Shown here piece after piece: positions 42,206 to 52,496 of a DNA stretch of 64,000 nt. Both the position numbers and the translations under genes were made by a program. Position 1 is the stretch's first letter. Each line of letters starts with the position of its first letter. The DNA is taken from contig CP063167.1 of NCBI GenBank assembly GCA_016806145.1, forward strand, positions 124,001-188,000, read 5' to 3'. Under the pieces are notes generated by a model. The model was not told the origin of the DNA. It saw only the letters and a list, made by a program, of their open reading frames with translations, and did no database searches. This DNA comes from Variovorax paradoxus. GTDB taxonomy: Bacteria > Pseudomonadota > Gammaproteobacteria > Burkholderiales > Burkholderiaceae_C.

Positions 42206-44365
42206 ATGTCCTCGCACTCCTCCTCCCCCACCGTCCCCGTCATCGACCCGCGCGTGCGCGTGGCGGTCGACGTCGGCGGCACCTTCACCGACATCGTGCT
42301 GCTGCGCGGCGAGCGCAAGCACACCGTGAAAGTGCTCACCACGCCGGCCGCGCCCGAACAGGCCGTGTTCGACGGCGTGGCGGAAGTGCTGCAGCAGGCC
42401 GGCGCGGCCTGGGCCGACGTCGACCTGCTGATCCTCGGCACCACGCTGGCCACCAATGCGCTGATCGAGCGCAAGGGCGCGCCCACGGCGCTGCTGACCA
42501 CGCACGGCTTCCGCGACCTGGTCGAGATCGGACTGGAGGACCGCTTCGCGCAGTACGACGTGTTCCTCGACAAGCCGGCGCCGCTGGTGCCGCGCCACTG
42601 GCGCCATGGCGTGGTCGAGCGCACCGACGCGGCCGGCCGCGTGGTCACGCCGCTCGACGAGGCCCAGGTGGCCGTGCTCGCGCGCCAGCTCGTGGCCGAC
42701 GGCATCGAGAGCGTGGCCGTGTGCTTCCTGCACGGCTATGCGAACCCCGTCCATGAGCGCCGCGTGCGCGAACTGCTGCGCGAACATGCGCCGCAGCTGT
42801 GGGTGTCGCTGGCTTCCGATGTCTGCCCCGAGATCCGCGAGTACGAGCGGCTCTCGACCGTCAGCGCCAATGCCTACGTGCAGCCGCAGGTGGCCGGCTA
42901 CCTGCGCCGGCTGCGGGAAGGCGCGCGCGAACGCGGCCTGAAGGCCGAGCCCTTCCTCATGACCTCGGGCGGCGCCATCACCACGCTGCAGGCCGGCATC
43001 GACGAGCCGGTGCGGCTGGTCGAATCGGGCCCCGCGGGCGGCGCGGTGCTGGCGCGCCAGGTGGCCGAGCAGATCGGCGCCACGCGCGCGCTCTCGTTCG
43101 ACATGGGCGGCACCACGGCCAAGATCTGCTTCATCGACGACTACCAGCCGCAGCTGAGCCGCAGCTTCGAATTCGGCCGCGTGCACCGCCACCTCAAGGG
43201 CTCGGGCCTGCCGATCCGCATCCCGGTGATCGAGATGGTGGAGATTGGCGCGGGTGGCGGCTCGATCGCGCGCGTCAACCACCTGGGCGTGGTGCAGGTC
43301 GGCCCCGACAGCGCGGGCTCCTCGCCCGGTCCGGCCGCCTACGGCCTGGGCGGCGAGCAGCCGACCGTGACCGACGCGCATGCCGCGCTCGGCGCGATCG
43401 ACCCGGCGCGCTTCGCGGTCGGCAAGGTACGGCTCGATCCGCAGCGCGCGCGCGCCGCGCTGCTGCAGGGCGTGGCCGCGCAGACCGGGCTCGAGGTCGA
43501 GGCGGCCGCGCAGGCGGTGGTCGAGATCGTGACCGAGAACATGGCCAACGCGGCGCGCGTGCATGCCTCGGAACTCGGGAAGGTGGCCGAGGAGAGCACG
43601 CTGATCGCCTTCGGCGGCGCGGCGCCGCTGCATGCGGCGCTGCTGGCGCGCAAGCTCGGCATCGCGCGGCTGGTGATCCCGAACTCGGCCGGCGTGGGCT
43701 CGGCGCTGGGCTTCCTCTGGGCGCCGGTGGCCTACCAGACGGTGCGCAGCCTGCACCAGCGGCTCGACCGCATCGACCATGCGGCCGTGGGCCGGCTGCT
43801 CGACGAGCTCACCGCCACCGCCGACGACGTGGTGCTGCGCGCCGCGCCCGGCGCGCCGCTGGTGCGCCAGCGCGTGGTGTTCATGCGCTATGCGGGCCAG
43901 GGCCACGAGATCCCGGTCGAGCTGCCCGAGGGCGCGTTCGACGCGGCCGCCAGCGCCGCGCTGCACCAGCGCTTCGAGGCGCGCTATGCCGCGCTCTACG
44001 GCCGCAGCCTGCCGCACATCGCGGCCGAGGCCGTGAGCTGGTCGGTCGCGGTGGAAGCCGGCGGCCGCGCCGCGCCCGAGGCCGACGGCCTCGTGGCCGA
44101 CGAAGGCCGCGCCACGGCCTCGGCCACGCGCGAGCTCTACGACGCCGAGACCGGCCGCTGGCAGGCGGTGCCGGTGTACGAGCGCGCCGCGCTGCGGCCC
44201 GGCCTGTGGATCGAGGGCCCGGCGCTGGTCGTCGAGGACGAGACGACCACGCAGCTGATCGCGGGCTTCGAGGCGCGCGTGAGCCGGCTCGGCGCGCTGG
44301 TGCTCGACGACACCACGGCCGTGCGGCACGAGGAGGAAGCGCGGGCAGCGGCGGTGGCGGCATGA
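42206..44365 (+). CDS. hyuA: Hydantoinase/5-oxoprolinase subunit A (HyuA)
   Basis: 719 residues. The actin-like ATP-binding motif RVAVDVGGTFTDIVLLRGER opens the protein. DLLILGTTLATNALIERKGA, FDMGGTTAKICFIDDYQPQL and VEIGAGGGSIARVNHLG are family blocks. HyuA and HyuB together use ATP to open cyclic amides such as hydantoins or 5-oxoproline; some relatives carboxylate ketones. Two HyuB genes follow with ATGA overlaps. 5-Oxoproline arises from glutathione breakdown, which would fit a sulfur context (inference). The leader is pyrimidine-rich with no Shine-Dalgarno. Confidence 0.9.
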   Translation: MSSHSSSPTVPVIDPRVRVAVDVGGTFTDIVLLRGERKHTVKVLTTPAAPEQAVFDGVAEVLQQAGAAWADVDLLILGTTLATNALIERKGAPTALLTTHGFRDLVEIGLEDRFAQYDVFLDKPAPLVPRHWRHGVVERTDAAGRVVTPLDEAQVAVLARQLVADGIESVAVCFLHGYANPVHERRVRELLREHAPQLWVSLASDVCPEIREYERLSTVSANAYVQPQVAGYLRRLREGARERGLKAEPFLMTSGGAITTLQAGIDEPVRLVESGPAGGAVLARQVAEQIGATRALSFDMGGTTAKICFIDDYQPQLSRSFEFGRVHRHLKGSGLPIRIPVIEMVEIGAGGGSIARVNHLGVVQVGPDSAGSSPGPAAYGLGGEQPTVTDAHAALGAIDPARFAVGKVRLDPQRARAALLQGVAAQTGLEVEAAAQAVVEIVTENMANAARVHASELGKVAEESTLIAFGGAAPLHAALLARKLGIARLVIPNSAGVGSALGFLWAPVAYQTVRSLHQRLDRIDHAAVGRLLDELTATADDVVLRAAPGAPLVRQRVVFMRYAGQGHEIPVELPEGAFDAAASAALHQRFEARYAALYGRSLPHIAAEAVSWSVAVEAGGRAAPEADGLVADEGRATASATRELYDAETGRWQAVPVYERAALRPGLWIEGPALVVEDETTTQLIAGFEARVSRLGALVLDDTTAVRHEEEARAAAVAA

Positions 44366-46089
44366 GTGCTGCCAGCACCGCCAGCACCGCCAATGGGCGC
44401 CAGGCGCTGCGCCAGCAGCTCGTGTGGAGCCGCCTGCTCGCCGTGGTCGAGGAGCAGGCGCAGGCGCTGATCCGTACCGCCTTCGGCACGCCGACGCGCG
44501 AGGCCGGCGACCTGTCGGCCGGCGTGTTCCTGCCCGACGGCCGCATGGTGGCGCAGGCCGTGACCGGCACGCCGGGCCACGTCAACTCGATGGCCGACTC
44601 GGTGCTGCATTTCCTGAGCGCCTTTCCGGCCCCCACCATGCGCGACGGCGACGTGTTCGTCACCAACGATCCGTGGAAGGGCACGGGCCACCTGTTCGAC
44701 GTGGTGATGGTCACGCCGGTGTTCCACGGCGGCCGGCTGGTGGCGCTGTTCGCCTCGACCGTGCACGTGGTCGATATCGGCGGCGTGAATGCCGGCCCCG
44801 ACGCGCTCGAGATCTACCACGAGGGCCTGTTCCTGCCGCCGCTGCGCTTCGCGAGCGACGGCGTGCTCGACGAGTCGGTGCTGGCCATCGTGCGCGCCAA
44901 CGTGCGCGAGCCCGAGCAGGTCGAGGGCGACCTGCATGCGCTGGTGGCCTGCAACGCGGTGGGCGCGACGCGACTGCAGCGGCTGCTGCGCGAGTTCGGC
45001 CTGGACGACCTGCGGGCGCAGGGCGACTACGTGATCGAGCGCTCGGCCCAGGCCATGCGCGCCGCGCTGGCCGACTGGCCGCGCGGCACCTGGCGCAACC
45101 ACATGACCGTGGACGGCTACGACACGCCGGTCGAGCTGCATGCGGCGGTCACGATCTCCGACGACGGCATCCTGGTCGACTTCGCGGGCACCTCGGGCAC
45201 GGTGGCGCGTGGCATCAACGTGCCCAAGGCCTACACCGATGCCTACACCTCCTTCGGCATCCGCTGCCTGATCGGCGCGGACGTGCCGAACAACGCGGGC
45301 TCGCTGGCGCCGATCCGCGTGGTCGCGCCCGAGGGCTCGATCGTCAACGCGCTGCCGCCGGCGGCCGTTGCCACGCGCGCGGCCATCGGCCAGATGCTGC
45401 CCGACCTGGTGTTCGGCGCGCTGCGCCAGGCGCGGCCCGACCGCGTGCCGGCCGAGGGCGCCTCGTCGCTGTGGAACATCCGCCTGTACGGCGGCCAGCC
45501 GATCGAGGGCGGGCCCAACGACGCGCTGCGGCGCGCGCGCCGCTTCAACATCGTGAGCTTCAGCACCGGCGGCACCGGCGCGCGGCCCGGCAAGGACGGC
45601 CTCTCGGCCACCGCCTACCCGAGCGGCGTGCGCAACGTCTCGCTCGAGATCCTCGAGACCCAGGCGCCGCTGCTGTTCCGGCGCAAGGAGTACCGGCCCG
45701 ATTCGGGCGGCGCGGGCACTTCGCGCGGCGGGCTGGGCCAGGTGATCGAGGTCGAGAACGCCGACGGCGACCCGATGGTGCTGTCGGCCACCTGGGACCG
45801 CGTGCGCTTTCCGGCGCGCGGCGCGCTCGGCGGCGGCGATGGCGCGCCGGGCACCGCACGGCTCAAGCATGCGGGCACGACGCTGCGCGGCAAGGGGCGC
45901 CAGCTCGTGCCCGCCGGCGAGGTGCTGGTGGTCGAGACGCCCGGCGGTGCCGGCCTCGGCGATCCCTCGGAGCGCGATCCGGCGCTGATCGCGCGCGACC
46001 TCGAAGCCGGGCTGATCAGCCATGCGGCGGCCGCTCCTCTTTCCTCCTCTTCTTCCTTCGCCCCCGAACTTTCGGACCACCACGCATGA
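44362..46089 (+). CDS. hyuB: Hydantoinase/5-oxoprolinase subunit B (HyuB), copy 1
   Basis: 575 residues. Family blocks include REAGDLSAGVFLPDGRMVAQ, VTGTPGHVNSMADSVLHFLS, VTNDPWKGTGHLFDVVMVTP and FSTGGTGARPGKDGLSATAY. The ending LVVETPGGAGLGDPSERDPA is the usual HyuB C terminus. It should join HyuA in an A/B complex. The gene downstream is a close copy with the same blocks, so one arose by tandem duplication. The last residues before the stop are a Ser-rich run encoded by a pyrimidine tract that also serves as leader of copy 2. Confidence 0.9.
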   Translation: MSAASTASTANGRQALRQQLVWSRLLAVVEEQAQALIRTAFGTPTREAGDLSAGVFLPDGRMVAQAVTGTPGHVNSMADSVLHFLSAFPAPTMRDGDVFVTNDPWKGTGHLFDVVMVTPVFHGGRLVALFASTVHVVDIGGVNAGPDALEIYHEGLFLPPLRFASDGVLDESVLAIVRANVREPEQVEGDLHALVACNAVGATRLQRLLREFGLDDLRAQGDYVIERSAQAMRAALADWPRGTWRNHMTVDGYDTPVELHAAVTISDDGILVDFAGTSGTVARGINVPKAYTDAYTSFGIRCLIGADVPNNAGSLAPIRVVAPEGSIVNALPPAAVATRAAIGQMLPDLVFGALRQARPDRVPAEGASSLWNIRLYGGQPIEGGPNDALRRARRFNIVSFSTGGTGARPGKDGLSATAYPSGVRNVSLEILETQAPLLFRRKEYRPDSGGAGTSRGGLGQVIEVENADGDPMVLSATWDRVRFPARGALGGGDGAPGTARLKHAGTTLRGKGRQLVPAGEVLVVETPGGAGLGDPSERDPALIARDLEAGLISHAAAAPLSSSSSFAPELSDHHA

Positions 46090-47804
46090 GTTCCACACCC
46101 AAGCCCGCGGCCCCCGCCGGCCGCCAACTGATCCGCCACCAGCTCGCCTGGAACCGCCTGCTCTCGGTGGTCGAGGAGCAGGCCCAGACGCTGATCCGCA
46201 CCGCCTTCGGCACCTCCACGCGCGAGGCCGGCGACCTCTCGGCCGGCGTGTTCCTGCCCGACGGCCGCATGATCGCGCAGGCCGTGACAGGCACGCCGGG
46301 CCACGTCAACTCGATGGCCGAGTCGGTCAAGCACTTCCTGCGCCGCTTTCCGATCGAGACCATGGAAGACGGCGACGTGTTCCTCACCAACGATCCGTGG
46401 AAGGGCACCGGCCACCTGTTCGACATGACCATGGTCACGCCGGTGTTCCATGGCGAGGGCGAGGCGCGGCGCGCGGTCGCGCTGTTCGCATCCACGCTGC
46501 ACGTGGTCGACATCGGCGGCATCGGCTCGAGTCCCGACGGGCTGGAGATCTACCACGAGGGCCTGTTCCTGCCGATCCTGCGCTTCGTGCGCCGCGGCAC
46601 GGTCGACCCGGCGGTGCACGCCATCATCCGCGCCAACGTACGCGATCCCGAGCAGGTCGAGGGCGACCTGTTCGCGCTGGTGGCCTGCAACGAGGTCGGC
46701 GGCCGGCGGCTGCGCACCCTGCTGCGCGAGTTCGGCCTGGCCGACCTCGAGGCGCTCGGCGACTTCGTCATCGCGCGCTCGGCGCAGGCCATGCGCGAGG
46801 CGCTGGCCGAATGGCCGCGCGGCACCTGGCATCACACGCTGGTGGCCGACGGCTACGACGCGCCGATCACGCTGCAGGTGGCCGTGACCATCGGCGACGA
46901 CGGCATCGACGTGGACTTCGCCGGCACCTCGGGCACGGTGGCGCGCGGCATCAACGTGCCCAAGGCCTACACCGACGCCTACACCTCCTTCGGCATCCGC
47001 TGCCTGGTGGGCGCCGACGTGCCCAACAACGCGGGCTCGCTGGCGCCGATCCGCGTCGCCGCGCCCGAGGGCTGCATCCTGCATGCACTGCATCCCGCGG
47101 CCGTGACCGCGCGCCACGTCATCGGCCAGCTGCTGCCCGACGCCGTGTTCGGCGCGCTGCGCCAGGCCCGGCCCGACCGGGTGCCGGCCGAGGGCTCGTC
47201 GTCGCTGTGGAACCTGCAGCTCGTGGGCGGCGAGGTGCTGGCCGGCACCGCGCCGGCCGATGCCGAGGCGGTGCGCCGCGGTCCGCGCTTCAACGTGATC
47301 AGCTTCAGCACCGGCGGCACCGGCGCGCGGCCCGGCAAGGACGGCCTCTCGGTCACCGCCTACCCGAGCGGCGTGCGCAACGTCTCGCTCGAGATCCTCG
47401 AGACCCAGGCGCCGCTGCTGTTCGAGCGCAAGGAGTTCCGCGTCGACTCGGGCGGTGCCGGCACGGTGCGCGGCGGCCTGGGCCAGGTGATCGAGGTGCG
47501 CCATGCACAGCCCGACGCGGCCTTCCTGATCGCCGCCGCCTTCGACCGTGTCGATCATCCGGCGCGCGGCGCGCTCGGCGGCAGCGACGGCGCGCCGGGC
47601 CGGCTGCGGCTGGCCTCGGGCCGGGCGCTGCGCGCCAAGGGGCGCCAGCTCATTCCGGCCGGCGACAAGCTGGTGGTCGAGACGCCAGGCGGCGGTGGCC
47701 TCGGCGATGCCGCACAGCGTGCCGAAGCCGCCATCGCGCGCGACCTGCGCGAAGGGCTGGTGACGGCCGCGCCGGTTCCCGCGACCGATGCCGCCGTTGC
47801 CTGA
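46086..47804 (+). CDS. hyuB: Hydantoinase/5-oxoprolinase subunit B (HyuB), copy 2
   Basis: 572 residues, very similar to copy 1 along its full length: VTGTPGHVNSMAESVKHFLR, TNDPWKGTGHLFDMTMVTPV, KAYTDAYTSFGIRCLVGADV and TPGGGGLGDAAQRAEAAIA. Differences cluster in the segment after VPAEGSSSLWN and in the central MVTPVFHGEGEARRAVALFA insertion. ATGA overlap with copy 1. One HyuA may assemble with either HyuB, giving two substrate ranges, or the complex may be A-B-B' (both are inference). Confidence 0.9.
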   Translation: MSSTPKPAAPAGRQLIRHQLAWNRLLSVVEEQAQTLIRTAFGTSTREAGDLSAGVFLPDGRMIAQAVTGTPGHVNSMAESVKHFLRRFPIETMEDGDVFLTNDPWKGTGHLFDMTMVTPVFHGEGEARRAVALFASTLHVVDIGGIGSSPDGLEIYHEGLFLPILRFVRRGTVDPAVHAIIRANVRDPEQVEGDLFALVACNEVGGRRLRTLLREFGLADLEALGDFVIARSAQAMREALAEWPRGTWHHTLVADGYDAPITLQVAVTIGDDGIDVDFAGTSGTVARGINVPKAYTDAYTSFGIRCLVGADVPNNAGSLAPIRVAAPEGCILHALHPAAVTARHVIGQLLPDAVFGALRQARPDRVPAEGSSSLWNLQLVGGEVLAGTAPADAEAVRRGPRFNVISFSTGGTGARPGKDGLSVTAYPSGVRNVSLEILETQAPLLFERKEFRVDSGGAGTVRGGLGQVIEVRHAQPDAAFLIAAAFDRVDHPARGALGGSDGAPGRLRLASGRALRAKGRQLIPAGDKLVVETPGGGGLGDAAQRAEAAIARDLREGLVTAAPVPATDAAVA

Positions 47805-47847
47805 TTTCTTTCCTCTTTTTCTTCTTTCCGTTCTCGCTCCTCCCACC

Positions 47848-49455
47848 ATGTCTTCCCTGCTCCGCCCCCCGCACCTCCGCCGCGCCACCGTCGCGCTGCT
47901 GCTCGCCGCCGGCCTCGCCGCTGCCACGCAGGCCGCGCCGCCCAATCACAGCGGCACCCTGACCCTGCTGTCGACCAGCGAGCCCACCGCGCTCGTCACC
48001 ATCGGCAATGTCGCCACGCCGATCCTCAGCGTCAGTGCCAAGGTCACCGAGGGCCTGCTCAAGTACGACTACGACGTCAATCCGCAGCCGCAGCTGGCGA
48101 CCAAGTGGGTCATCAGCCCCGACGGCCTGACCTACACCTTCACGCTGCGCCAGGGCGTGAAGTGGCACGACGGCAAGGACTTCACCTCGGCCGACGTCGC
48201 CTACTCGATCGAGCTACTGAAGAAGATCCATCCGCGCGGCCGCAACACTTTTGCCAACCTCACGGCCATCGACACGCCCGACAAGTACACCGCGATCCTG
48301 CGGCTGTCGAAGCCCGCGCCCTACCTGATCCGCGCGCTGGTCGCGACCGAGACGCCGATCGTGCCCAAGCACGTCTACGAGGGCACCGACCCGGCGAACA
48401 ACCCGAACAACAACGCGCCGATCGGCACCGGCCCGTTCAGGTTCAAGGAGTGGGTGCGCGGCAGCCACATCGTGTACGAGCGCAATCCCGAGTACTGGGA
48501 CAAGCCCAAGCCCTTCATCGACCAGCTGATCGTGCGCTTCGTGACCGACCCGGCGGCAGCCGCCGTGGCCTTCGAGACCGGCACCGTCGACCTCGGCTAT
48601 CGCACGCCGGTGCCGCTGGCCGATCTCGAGCGGCTCAAGAAGGTGCCCGCGCTGCGCTTCGAGACCAAGGGCAACAGCTACTCGTCGAACGTGACCCGGC
48701 TCGAGTTCAACCTCGACAACGAGTACTTCAAGAACGAGAAGGTGCGCCAGGCCGTGGCCCATGCCGTCGACCGCGGCGTGATCGTGAAGGTGGTGAACTA
48801 CGGCTACGGCCAGGTCAGCTATTCGCCGATCGCGCCCGGCCTCAAGGCCTTCCACGATCCCGCGCCCTCGCCCTATGCCTTCGACCTCAAGAAGGCCAAC
48901 GCCCTGCTCGACGAGGCCGGCTATCCGCGCAAGGCCGGCGGCGTGCGCTTCAGCGTGCCGCTGGACTTCAACCCGATCGGCGCCGACGGTCCGCGCCTGG
49001 CCGACTACCTGCGCTCGACCCTGGCGCGCATCGGCATCGCGGTGACTGTTCGGGCACAGGACCCGAGCGCCTTCATCAAGCGCATCTATACGGACCGAGA
49101 TTTCGCGTTCACGCACAACGGGGCGAGCAATTTGTTCGATCCGACCGTGGGGGTGCAGCGGTTGTACTGGTCGAAAAACTTCATCAAGGGGGTGCCGTTC
49201 TCGAATGGCACGCACTATCAGAGTCCTGTGGTGGACAAGCTGCTCGAGGATGCGGCGGTGGAGAACGATCCTGCGCGGCGGTTGAAGCTGTTCAAGGAGT
49301 TTCAGGAGACGGTGGCGCGGGATGTGCCGGATTTGAATCTCTATCAGCCTGTGTTCATCACTATTGCTAATCAGCGGGTGCATGACCATTCGTTGACTGC
49401 GGATGGGGTGGAGTCGAATTTGGCTGATGTTTATGTGGATGAGGCTAAGAAGTAG
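47848..49455 (+). CDS. Dpp-type periplasmic binding protein (paralogue 5 of 5)
   Basis: 535 residues, SBP_bac_5. The signal is LRRATVALLLAAGLAAATQA. It shares GVKWHDGKDFTSADVAYSIE, KPAPYLIRALVATETPIVPK, IGTGPFRFKEWVRGSHIVYE and VGVQRLYWSKNFIKGVPFSN with paralogues 1, 3 and 4. It closes the long operon that includes the hyu genes, so its ligand may be the cyclic amide or peptide they act on. From about 49030 to the stop, third positions shift from C to T or G progressively (GAT, TTG, AAT, GCT abound in the last 30 codons), unlike the rest of the gene. Confidence 0.9.
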   Translation: MSSLLRPPHLRRATVALLLAAGLAAATQAAPPNHSGTLTLLSTSEPTALVTIGNVATPILSVSAKVTEGLLKYDYDVNPQPQLATKWVISPDGLTYTFTLRQGVKWHDGKDFTSADVAYSIELLKKIHPRGRNTFANLTAIDTPDKYTAILRLSKPAPYLIRALVATETPIVPKHVYEGTDPANNPNNNAPIGTGPFRFKEWVRGSHIVYERNPEYWDKPKPFIDQLIVRFVTDPAAAAVAFETGTVDLGYRTPVPLADLERLKKVPALRFETKGNSYSSNVTRLEFNLDNEYFKNEKVRQAVAHAVDRGVIVKVVNYGYGQVSYSPIAPGLKAFHDPAPSPYAFDLKKANALLDEAGYPRKAGGVRFSVPLDFNPIGADGPRLADYLRSTLARIGIAVTVRAQDPSAFIKRIYTDRDFAFTHNGASNLFDPTVGVQRLYWSKNFIKGVPFSNGTHYQSPVVDKLLEDAAVENDPARRLKLFKEFQETVARDVPDLNLYQPVFITIANQRVHDHSLTADGVESNLADVYVDEAKK

Positions 49456-49479
49456 GCTTCTGTTCTTTTTGGAGTTTTG

Positions 49480-50228
49480 TTCTTTTGGTTGGGCTGTCGG
49501 CCGGGTCCCGCCCCGGCGGGCGGCTCACTTTCTTTGTCTCGCCAAAGAAAGTAAGCAAAGAAAGGCGACCCCACTGTCTGCGACCCTCCGCTTCGCTACG
49601 GGCAACCTGCGGTGCTCGCGTTTCGCGGGGTCTCGCAGAACTCGCTTCGCTCAAACAGCTGCGAGCCCTGATCCGCGAAACGCTGCGCTCCTCGGCGCAG
49701 CCAGAGGGGGGCGTTCGGGCCTTTGCTTCGCTCGGCCTTGCAATGCGGTTCGGGCCATCGCTTCGCTCGGCTTCTTATTCCCTCTCCCTCTGGGAGAGGG
49801 TTAGGGTGAGGGCGCCGGGCCTCACCGAGGGTCTGACGGTATCCACCGCCCAGAGCCCTCACCCCAGCCCTCTCCCAGAGGGAGAGGGGGCAATACCAAT
49901 GCCGAGCGAAGCGATGGCCTGTTAGGTACCCACGGCCGAGCGCAGCGAAGGCCCGTTGGGTATGCCAGGCCGAGCGAAGCAAAGGCCCGACCGCTCCCCT
50001 CTGGCTGTGCCGAGGAGCGCAGGAGAAAGCGGGATAAGGGCCGCAGCTGTTTGAGCGCAGCGAGTTCTGCGGACCCCCGCTTTCCCCGAGCACCGCAGGT
50101 TGCCCGCAGCGAAGCGGAGGGACACAGACAGCGGGGTCGCCTTCTTTTGCTTACTTTTCTTGGCGAGACAAGAAAAGTGAGTCGCCCGCCGGGGCGAGTC
50201 CCGGCCTACAGCCTCACCAAAGAGAAAA
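49480..50228. repeat. Large imperfect inverted repeat filling an 800-nt gene-free stretch
   Basis: Left arm 49480-49738 and right arm 49968-50228 are imperfect inverted copies about 260 nt long. Both contain CTCGCCAAAGAAAGTAAGCA or a near copy, CGACCCC, CTCCGCTTCGCT, GGGCAACCTGCGGTGCTCG and GGCCTTTGCTTCGCTCGGCC. Arms of this type occur in many Comamonadaceae intergenic regions (from memory). No gene is supported in 49456-50255; short frames there are accidental. It lies between converging units and may terminate both. Confidence 0.85.
49776..49890. repeat. Inner palindrome CCCTCTCCCTCTGGGAGAGGG type
   Basis: CCCTCTCCCTCTGGGAGAGG followed by GTTAGGGTGAGGG at the left is mirrored by CCCTCACCCCAGCCCTCTCC and CAGAGGGAGAGGG at the right. 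Each half is itself a palindrome. This element family is widespread in GC-rich proteobacteria. It sits nested in the larger inverted repeat. Confidence 0.8.
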
Positions 50229-50255
50229 AACCGAAAAACCGGCCCCCCGCGCACA

Positions 50256-50633
50256 TCAATCCGCCAATGCTTCTTCCTCGGCTAACCCAATCAACACATC
50301 GGCCGGAATCCCCATCCCCTTGTTCAAGCGCCGGATCATGTGCAGCGTCAACGGGCGCTTGCGCGCCAGCACTTCGTACACACGATTCAGCGGTCCGATA
50401 AAGGGAACGAGATCCTTCACGCCCATGCCCGACTGATCCATGCGGAACTTGATCGCCTCGATGGGGTCGGGGGGATCGATCGGGTGATGCTTCGCCTCGT
50501 AGGCCTGAACCAGCGTCACGAGCACATCGAGGCGGTCGCCTTCGGGCGTGTCCCGCTTGGCCATCATCAGGCCTTCAATCGCCGCGAGCGCGGCGCGGTA
50601 GCTGCTTTCGTTCTTGACGGGTTGAATTTCCAT
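50256..50633 (-). CDS. higA: HigA-type antitoxin (toxin partner truncated)
   Basis: 125 residues. The helix-turn-helix lies in the C-terminal half (RMDQSGMGVKDLVPFIGPLN, then RVYEVLARKRPLTLHMIRRL). The N-terminal part (AKRDTPEGDRLDVLVTLVQA, then YEAKHHPIDPPDPIEAIKF) is typical of HigA proteins of the higBA order. It follows, by 11 nt, the stop of a higB remnant. As HigA is intact and the toxin is not, it may survive as an orphan regulator or as protection against HigB elsewhere. Confidence 0.9.
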   Translation of the reverse strand: MEIQPVKNESSYRAALAAIEGLMMAKRDTPEGDRLDVLVTLVQAYEAKHHPIDPPDPIEAIKFRMDQSGMGVKDLVPFIGPLNRVYEVLARKRPLTLHMIRRLNKGMGIPADVLIGLAEEEALAD

Positions 50634-50644
50634 GACGGGCTTCT

Positions 50645-50764
50645 TCAAATGGTCTTCGCGTCGATCTGGTCGTACTGCGCGTGCGTGCCGATGAACCGGG
50701 TGTAGATCGTTGCATAGTCGTAGTCGATCCAGACGAAGAGCCCGGAACTTTTTCTGGAGCAGCC
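50645..50764 (-). pseudogene. higB: 5'-truncated HigB toxin remnant
   Basis: On the minus strand the last 34 codons before the TGA read SGLFVWIDYDYATIYTRFIG followed by THAQYDQIDAKTI, the unmistakable end of HigB toxins (RFIGTHAQYD motif). No start or N-terminal two thirds can be found: immediately upstream lies the end of the ABC ATPase gene. A frame change just before the remnant (LLQKKFRAL in another frame) suggests decay as well as truncation. Gene order toxin-antitoxin is kept. Confidence 0.8.
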
Positions 50765-52495
<1,731 letters not shown>

Positions 52496-52496
52496 C

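Noticed and set aside
49480..50254. Short open frames in the inverted-repeat stretch
   Set aside because: They run across repeat arms in several frames and encode Arg/Ser-rich sequence without signature or ribosome site.
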